64,000 nt of DNA, taken from contig CP150583.1 of assembly GCA_049487715.1 (NCBI GenBank), positions 1 through 64,000 of the forward strand, given 5' to 3'. The DNA is from Pycnococcus provasolii (Eukaryota; Chlorophyta; Pseudoscourfieldiophyceae; Pseudoscourfieldiales). The notes beneath the pieces were generated by a model. It did no database searches. It was not told the origin of the DNA and was given only the letters and a program-made list of their open reading frames with translations. The translations under genes were made by a program, and so were the position numbers. Each line of letters begins with the position of its first letter. Position 1 is the stretch's first letter. Of this stretch, positions 57,146 through 64,000 are shown piece by piece.

Positions 57146-60100
57146 TTATTTTGCTTGAACGGTAACGCTCTCTTCCACCTCCTCTGTGACCGCGTCATCA
57201 GTCACCTCGGGCGTGTTCGCCTCGGAAGGAGGATACAGCATAATGAAGTTCTCAACCTCTGTGTCGAAGTTGTCCAAGATCGTCTTCCCCAACGCGGATC
57301 CCGTTCGCTGAACGTGCTCCTCAACCATGCTCCTCAATTTCGCCTTGCCAGCCTTTGTGTGCACCGTCTGCAGCTTCACAATCTCGCCATTCACGCGGGC
57401 GGCGAGCTTGTTGTCCTTATCGTAGAAGTAGCCCAAGCCTCCCGTCATGCCAGCGGCGATATTTCGCCCAGCAGAGCCGAGGCACACGACACAGCCTCCC
57501 GTCATGTACTCCAGCGCGTGGTCACCCACACCCTCGACCACAGCCTCTGCCAAGCTGTTTCTCACGGCAAATCGCTCACCTGCGCGGCCATTCACGAACA
57601 GCTTTCCACCCGTCGCTCCGTACAAGCACGTGTTTCCGGCAATGCTCTGCTCGCCCGCATCGAACGGCGATCCTGGCGGGGGCGCGATGGAGATGGAGCC
57701 ACCTCCCATGCCCTTGCCAACGTAATCGTTCGCCTCGCCGACGAGAGAGATGTTCAGTCCCTCGACAATCATCGCGCCAAACGCCTGTCCTGCGCTGCCG
57801 GTGAGATTCACATTCACGGCACCCTTGAAGTCACGATCGCCGTACCTCTTGGCAATCTTGCCACCCAAAAATGCGCCAAAGCTGCGATCCGTGTTGATGA
57901 TATCGCTATCGATTGTCACCTCGCCCTGCGAGTCGATGGCACTCTGTGCCTGCTTCAGCAGCTCGTCCTCGAGCATCGGGCCGTTGTCGTGTGGAATGGA
58001 AACCCTCCTCTCACTGCTTCGCTGCTCGATATCGCCGTTGGACGGAAGAGTCGTCAGGTACGAAAGGTCGAGAGCCTGCGTCTTCGTCGGCTGCTTCTTC
58101 GTCTTGAGCCAGTCGAGGCGTCCGATGAGCTCGTCAAGCGAGCGTACGCCTAGCGCAGCCATCTCCTGGCGCACCTCCTCCGCCACAAACATCATGAAGT
58201 TCGCCACGTGCTCCGGCGTGCCCGGGAATCGCGCACGCAGCTCCTCGCGCTGCGATGCCACTCCAACGGGGCAGTTGTTGGTGTGGCACACGCGCGCCAT
58301 AATACATCCCGCAGCCACCATCGCAACGGTGCCAAATCCGTACTCGTCAGCACCCAATGCAGCCATCATCAGCACATCGCGACCGCTGCGCAGACCTCCA
58401 TCCGCACGAAGCGTCACACGCTCGCGTAGCCCATTCTCGACCAGCGTCTTGTGCGTCTCCGCAACTCCCATCTCCGTGGGTCCGCCGCAGTGCTTGATGC
58501 TGCTCACGGGCGACGCGCCGGTGCCGCCGTCGTGGCCGCTGATCTGGATCACGTCGGCATTCGCCTTCGCCACGCCCGAGGCAACCGTTCCGATGCCAAC
58601 CTCGGCAACGAGCTTCACGCTCACCTTCGCCTGTCTGTTGATGTGATGCAGGTCATAAATGAGCTGCGCGAGATCCTCGATCGAGTAGATGTCGTGGTGA
58701 GGCGGCGGCGAGATGAGCGGCACGCCTGGCTTGCTCCTCCTGAGCTTGGCGATGTAAGGCGACACCTTCTTGCCAGGCAGCTGTCCACCCTCGCCAGGCT
58801 TGGCACCCTGAGCCACTTTGATCTCGATCTGCGATGCCTCCATGAGGAACTGCGGCGTGACACCGAAGCGTCCGCTCGCCACCTGCTTGATGGCGCTGCG
58901 CGCGCTGTCGCCATTCTTCAGCCCCTTCAAATACGAGAATGTGGGGCTGTTGCCATCGCCGTCAACGTCTTGCATCGGGTTGAAGCGCACGATGTCCTCG
59001 CCGCCCTCGCCGCTGTTCGACATGCCTCCAATGCGATTCATGGCGATCGCGATCACCTCGTGTGTTTCTCTCGAGATCGCCCCAAGCGACATGCCGCCGG
59101 TGCAGAAACGCTCCATGATCTTAATCGCGGGCTCCACCTCCTCCACGGCGATAGCCTCGCGCCCGGTGTCAAACTCCATGAAGTCGCGAAGAACGATGCC
59201 CTGCCTGTTGTCGACGTGCTCCTTGAACGCCGAGTACAGGTCGTCTTCGCCCTCGCGAACAGCCTTGTGCAGCAGCTTGGCCATCTCCGGGTTGTTTCCG
59301 TGGTAGTCGAGCCCGGGACGGCTGTTCAGCGCACCGTAATTCTCAATTTTTTTGATGGAGTCTGCCGCCGCACCCTTCTCCCAAAGGCTGATCGACTCCT
59401 TCGCGAGCTCGTCCATGGAGAGGCCACCAACGCGGCTGACGCTTCCCTTGAATGACGTGTTGATCACCTCCGGCCCAAGGCCGTACGCCTCGAAGATCTG
59501 AGCTCCGTGGTACGAGCTGAGCAGAGAGATTCCGATTTTGCTGATAATTTTCAGCAGACCCTTGTTGAGAGCCTTGCGGAAGTTGTGCTGGCACTCGACA
59601 ACCGTCACGTCCGGAAGCTTTCCACGCTGCATGAGCGTCACCGTGCGAGGCGCCTCGCGCCACTGGCGACACGTCTCGAGTGCAAGCCAGGGGCAAACGC
59701 CGCTTGCGCCATATCCGACGAGGACGGCACAGTGGTGCGTCGAGAATGCCTGCGCGGTGTCCGCGACGATCGACGACTGCGTGCGAAGTCCCTGAGCGAT
59801 GAGGTGGTGGTGAACAGCTCCAACAGCGAGAAGGCTCGGAATCGCAACCTCATCTGAGTTGAGCTCCGTCACGCGATCGGAGAGCACGAGAAGCTTGGCA
59901 CCAGCCTTCACAGCCTCCTCGGCATCTGTGCAAAGCTTATCGACGGCACTCTTGAGATCGCCACCCTTGAAGAACATTGGCAGCGTCTTTGTGTTCAGCT
60001 CGCTGTCCGCCTGCAGCACCTCAAGCTCAGGCTCGATGAGAACGGGGCTGTTGAGGATTACCTGTTATTGTGTGTTGTGTGTTGCAGAATTTTTGGTAAG

Positions 60101-62740
60101 ATGAAATGATTGAGGCAAAAAGGAGGCTATTTATCCCAAGGCAACACTCGTGTTCAAACCAGCCACATGTGATGATGTCGGAGTCATGGAAGTCTGTCCA
60201 TCTGCACGATATTCATAGTGTTTCGTAGCAGTCACGTCTTGAAGAAAAAAAACCGCATGAGATGCGAGTTTTTTCTTCTGGTGTTAAAATTATCGTCCTT
60301 CACCTCGTGGGGTCTCCTCGCCTTCCCTCAAAACAAGCAAAATCACCAGCCCCTCTCCATCCTCACGTGATTCACCGCCGCACAACCACCACTTACCTGT
60401 CCATTCACAGCCTCGGCACCAGCCGCGAGCATGTTGCCCTTCGCACCAACGCGCATCTCAAGGCTCATGACGAGACCCTCGCGGAGCGGATCGATCGGAG
60501 GGTTCGTCACCTGAGCGAATCGCTGCTTGAAGTAGTCCGAGATCATCTGCGGGCGATCGCTGAGAGCCGCGAGCGGGACGTCGTCTCCCATGCAGAATGT
60601 CGGCTCGATGCCGTTCGCAGCCATCGACTCGATGATCAGCTGCACGTCCTCCTGGCCGTATCCGTGCGCCGTCTGCAGCTGCAGGCACGTCTCCGTCTCA
60701 ATCTGCGACGTTTCCACGTACTTGCCCGGGTTGAGGTCCTTCAGTTTGCGCACTGTGTCGAGCCACTCGCGGTACGGCTTGGCGGTAGCGAGCTCGCTGA
60801 TCACCTCCTTGTGCTCCTTGAACGTTCCGTTCTCGATGTCGGCGAGAAGAATGTGGCCCGGCCCGAGGCGTCCCTTGCGAACGATATTTTTCGCGTTCGT
60901 GATGACGTCACCGAGCACGCCAACCTCGGACGCGACGTAGATCATGTTGTCCGAGGTGCGCCAGAATCGAGCGGGACGCAGTCCGTTGCGATCGAGGTGA
61001 GCGCCAATCTTGTCTCCGTCGGAGAAGACGAGCAGCGCGGGGCCATCCCATCCTTCCTGCAGTCCCTCCCAGTACTCGTAGAAGTCCGCAGCCTCGGGGT
61101 ACTCCTCGGTCATCTCGGGGTGGTTGCGATACGCCTCGGGAACGAGCAGCATGATCACCTCCTCGATCGGCCGTCCGCTCTTGATGAGGAACTCCGCGAG
61201 GCGGTCGAGGTTCGCGCTGTCGGACGCCGACGACGTGCAGAGCGGCATCATCTCCGACTCACGGCCTTCCCACACCTCGTCGCTGAACGTCGCCTGCTTG
61301 CTTGCGGTCCAGTTGAGGTTTCCGAGGAGCGTGTTGATCTCGCCGTTGTGGCCAAGCATGCGCATCGGCTGCGCGAGCGGCCACTTCGGGTTGGTGTTGG
61401 TGGAGAAGCGTCGGTGGTAGATGGAGAACGCGGACTCGTAGTCCTCATTCTTCAGGTCGAGGTAGAACTCGCCGACGACGGCGGATCGAAGCATGCCCTT
61501 GTAGACGATCGTCTTGCACGAGATGTTGCACACGTAGAAGTTCTCCGCGATGCTATCGTTTCCTGAAGCGAGCGCCGCCTGCTCCATGGACTTTCGCACG
61601 ACGAAGAGCTCACGCTCGAGGTCCGCTCCCGTCACACCAGCCTTCTTGACGAACATCTGCTCGATGTGAGGGAGGGTCACCTTGGCGTACTGTCCGACGA
61701 TGCTTTCGTCGACGGGAACGGCACGCCAGCCAACCACCTCGAATCCCTCGGCAATCGCCTTCTCCTCGGCGAGAGCTTTGCACTTGTCGACGTGATCTTT
61801 CGGCAGGAAGATCATGCCAACGCCCACCTCACCGTCAGCCATCTCGGCGAGTCCATTTTCCGCAGCCCACACGTTGAGGAGCTTCCACGGGATCTGCGTC
61901 ATGATACCCGCACCGTCGCCCGAGTCGTTATCCGCCGAGCACGCGCCTCGGTGCTCCATGCACCCGCAAGCGCGCAGGGCGTCGCTGACCGTCTTGTGCG
62001 TGCGCTTGCCTTCGAGTGAGGCGATGAATCCGACGCCGCACGCGTCCCGTTCGCTCAGGATGGTGTCCATGCATCCAACCTCGACAGGGGCGGGATTGGC
62101 GGCGGCGGCGGCGTTGGGTGTTGCTTGGCCATTCTGCCGAGATGCTTGTGCCTGTGGAGTATATGTGTGTGTGGAGTGAGTGAGCGTGTGATCGAATGCG
62201 GAATATTTTGTACATGTGAAATGAAAAAACACCCCACAAAAACAAAGAAAAACTAAGATACAAACACCACATCAAGCAAAAATGTAAAGTCCAACCACCC
62301 AATGCATGAAATGCGTTGCATTTGCTTCTTCATCAACGACACCAACAACAACAGGAGTTGATAGGCATATATATTTATTTATATATTGAAAGAAACGCAT
62401 ACTGGTTGGTACACACAACAACCATGAACGCATCACCATAACCAACTAAGAAGAACGAAAGACACAACACACAACAAAAGACTTCAAAAGACCACCCAAC
62501 GAAAGATACACACAAAACACACACCAGAAAGAAACCACCCGCAAAACACACACCACACACCACACACACCAATCAATCCCACACACAAAAAAAACACACA
62601 CCAATCCCACACACACCACCACCGTAATCACAACAAATGAACAAACTTCTTACCCTGTGAGACCCCCTGAGGGAAGATCGAGACGCACGACCACCACGAG
62701 CACCACCACGAGCACCAGTAGGCGCCTGCGAGAGCGCCAT
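57146..62740 (-). CDS. Ferredoxin-dependent glutamate synthase, three exons, plastid transit peptide
   Basis: Converts glutamine and 2-oxoglutarate to two glutamates using reduced ferredoxin; in plants and algae it works in the plastid. Exons by the sequence are 62740-62654, 62151-60397 and 60061-57146. Donors GTAAGA and GTAAGT and acceptors ACAG and ACAG give phase-0 junctions and a 1,585-residue product, the normal size. Exon 1 encodes [13 protein letters not shown] and more Arg/Ser-rich residues, a transit peptide. The nucleophile is the Cys of RDACGVGF (about 67), which maturation would expose. Central and FMN domains are complete, with the ferredoxin-loop region [20 protein letters not shown] and the 3Fe-4S motif [12 protein letters not shown] (CX5CX4C). 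The C-terminal GXGXG domain follows. No GltD-like subunit is fused, so the ferredoxin rather than NADH type is favoured. Confidence 0.95.
60062..60396 (-). other. Intron 2 of the Fd-GOGAT gene, 335 nt
   Basis: Donor CAG|GTAAGT and acceptor AACAG|GTAATC. Removing it joins ...AVNGQ to [12 protein letters not shown] in phase 0; NSPVLIEPE-type sequence is conserved at this point in the family, which confirms the junction. Confidence 0.9.
62152..62653 (-). other. Intron 1 of the Fd-GOGAT gene, 502 nt, GT-rich
   Basis: Donor AGG|GTAAGA and acceptor CCACAG|GCACAA, in phase 0. The upstream half is rich in GTGTGTG and GTGGTG repeats on the coding strand. It separates the transit-peptide exon from the mature enzyme. 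Confidence 0.85.
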
Positions 62741-63632
62741 TCTGAGAGCGAGTGTTGTGAAAGAAATCCGGCAGGGAAGATATGCCAAAAGCTCCGGCGG
62801 AGAGCTCCCCCAGGGAGAACAGGGGCCCGGCCCTATCTGCTTCGCCCTTCCTTTCCTTCCCTTTCCTTGAAACGACCGGCGACCTTCTTTCTCTATCCCC
62901 ATGAACAAACGCCATTTGCAAAGGAACACTTCAAGGGGGGGTTCTTTTTCTGGTCTTGTTTTTTTTTGTCGAATTTGCCATGCATTTTCACGAGGTTTTG
63001 TTTGCTTAGTTTTGGACTCGTCACGCTGGCGGCGCTAGGGAGAGCCACGAATTTGTCGGCTACGTCACCAGTTCTAGCATCCCTCACTTGCATGGGCATG
63101 GAAAACAACGCCATGGCGATGTAAAATTCCTCAAGTGTCGGGAACGACGTGGATGCGCCAGAAGGAACGCGAAATTAAGGTTAGGCACATGATTCAGAGC
63201 CTTGCGCCTTTTTCGTCGCTTGCCAGGCGACGTCGTCCGGACATCGGCTACTTCTCGGAAGCAAGCCACAATCCATGTCCTTTTTTGCGAAAAAGGGACT
63301 TTTGGCAATCTCTCGAGTGTGAAATTTCTCTGACACTTTACATGTGACTGCACGGCTCATTTTTTGCGACGCGTCATTCTTCAGAATCCTGCGCATATCT
63401 GAGCCTCCCCTCCTTTGCGTGATGCCGCTCGCACCACCTTCTGTCGTCCAGAGCACCTCCTGTTTGTTTTTCTGGAAAGCAGGGACGACCAACCCAAGCA
63501 GCCCTAAGGGCCCAAGCAGCCCAAACCCCGAAACTCCGAACCCAGGCCAACCCCCAAAACCCCCACGGACGACAGAAAGCCTTTTTTTTTTTCTTTCCCC
63601 ACATTCCCAGCAGAGGTTTCTGCGTGGAGGCC
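62741..63632. other. Divergent intergenic region between Fd-GOGAT and GID8
   Basis: About 890 bp that should contain both promoters. AACCCCGAAA, one mismatch from the recurring motif, is at 63,524-63,533, with CCCAAGCAGCCC-type repeats before it. I see no gene. Confidence 0.45.
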
Positions 63633-64000
63633 ATGCCGCTGTCCTCCGGCGACGGGATGGACACCGCCATGGCGCGCCACAACCACACCAACAACCACAG
63701 CAACAGCACGTCATCTGCAATAAAGCAGCAGTGGCACCGCTTGCTCCTGCGCGCGTCTCTTCAGTCTCCGAGCACTGCAGCTGCAGGTGCCTTGGACCCT
63801 GGGCAGGTTGGGCAGGGGTTGGCTGTTGCCAACCCGGTGCACGCTCTAATTCTCGACTTCCTCGTCACCGAGGGACACGCCGACGCCGCGGTGGCATTCG
63901 CGCGTGAGTCCGCGTCGCAGCAACACGTCGACACAGCCATGATCAAAGCTCGCATGAAAACGAAACAGCTCGTCATGCAGGGTGACGTGGACCGCGCCAT
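63633..64000 (+). CDS. GID8-like LisH/CTLH protein, 3' end cut by the window
   Basis: The ATG at 63633 begins MPLSSGDGMDTAMARH, and the frame is open to the edge, 122 codons plus two bases. After an Asn/Ser-rich leader the LisH motif NPVHALILDFLVTEGHADAA is followed by ARESASQQHVDTAMIKARM and KTKQLVMQGDVDRA. These match the LisH and start of the CTLH domain of GID8/TWA1, a scaffold subunit of the GID/CTLH E3 ubiquitin ligase. The rest of the CTLH and CRA domains would lie beyond 64,000. Confidence 0.85.
   Translation, partial: MPLSSGDGMDTAMARHNHTNNHSNSTSSAIKQQWHRLLLRASLQSPSTAAAGALDPGQVGQGLAVANPVHALILDFLVTEGHADAAVAFARESASQQHVDTAMIKARMKTKQLVMQGDVDRA

Noticed and set aside
60262-61566. 434-codon open frame antisense to the Fd-GOGAT gene
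   Set aside because: It mirrors a strongly conserved gene on the other strand and its protein is Arg/His/Val-rich shadow sequence. Similar antisense frames occur opposite the CHD, kinesin and PAS genes.

Overview
This window is the end of a nuclear chromosome from a microbial eukaryote, most likely a small intron-poor alga. It opens with about 200 bases of CCCTAA repeats, so the + strand runs inward from a TTAGGG-type telomere. Gene content is clearly eukaryotic: two kinesins, a tubulin-tyrosine-ligase-like protein, a CHD-type chromatin remodeler, the start of a GID8/CTLH protein and gamma-glutamyl hydrolase. A ferredoxin-type glutamate synthase with a transit-peptide-like first exon, together with several other transit-like leaders, suggests a plastid. 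I cannot name the species. A TTAGGG telomere, few introns and permuted tRNA genes would fit a picoalga, but this is inference.

Layout. 1-2,100: telomere and two copies of a 745-bp subtelomeric element separated by internal telomere arrays. 2,935-3,691 and 8,468-9,224: a nearly perfect 757-bp segmental duplication carrying a tRNA gene in permuted order and the 5' end of a glyoxalase II gene. Only the first copy continues into an intact gene. Between them lie an unknown gene and a kinesin. 9,225-10,520: gene debris. 10,521-18,731: a very large hybrid histidine kinase with about 14 PAS domains, 12 of them in a nearly identical 381-bp array. 19-28 kb: a membrane protein, an MscS channel, a retrotransposon integrase relic, an ammonium transporter and a second kinesin. 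28-48 kb: an unknown gene, gamma-glutamyl hydrolase, a coiled-coil protein, a secreted YHYH-domain protein, an alkyltransferase-like (ATL) DNA-repair protein, a His-rich secreted protein, a TrhO/rhodanese protein, a helical membrane protein, flavodoxin-like and HAD-like proteins, a large unknown protein and a tubulin-tyrosine-ligase-like enzyme. 48.9-64 kb: the CHD remodeler, three small unknown genes, the three-exon Fd-GOGAT on the minus strand and the GID8 start at the right edge.

Functional links. The ammonium transporter and Fd-GOGAT are two steps of the same nitrogen-assimilation route, 33 kb apart and not co-transcribed. The kinesins and the tubulin ligase concern the microtubule cytoskeleton. 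Genes alternate strands with short spacers; nothing suggests operons.

Most notable signals: (1) a circularly permuted tRNA-Thr(CGU), with the T-arm half upstream of the D-arm half and a poly-T terminator directly after the D-arm half, present twice; (2) a possible extra GT-AG insertion inside its T arm; (3) the homogenised PAS array; (4) short telomeric tracts at the 5' ends of several genes; (5) a recurring intergenic AACCCCGAAT motif, twice as an inverted pair. Start codons were re-chosen at the first plausible in-frame ATG. Genes whose 5' end probably needs an unseen exon are flagged.
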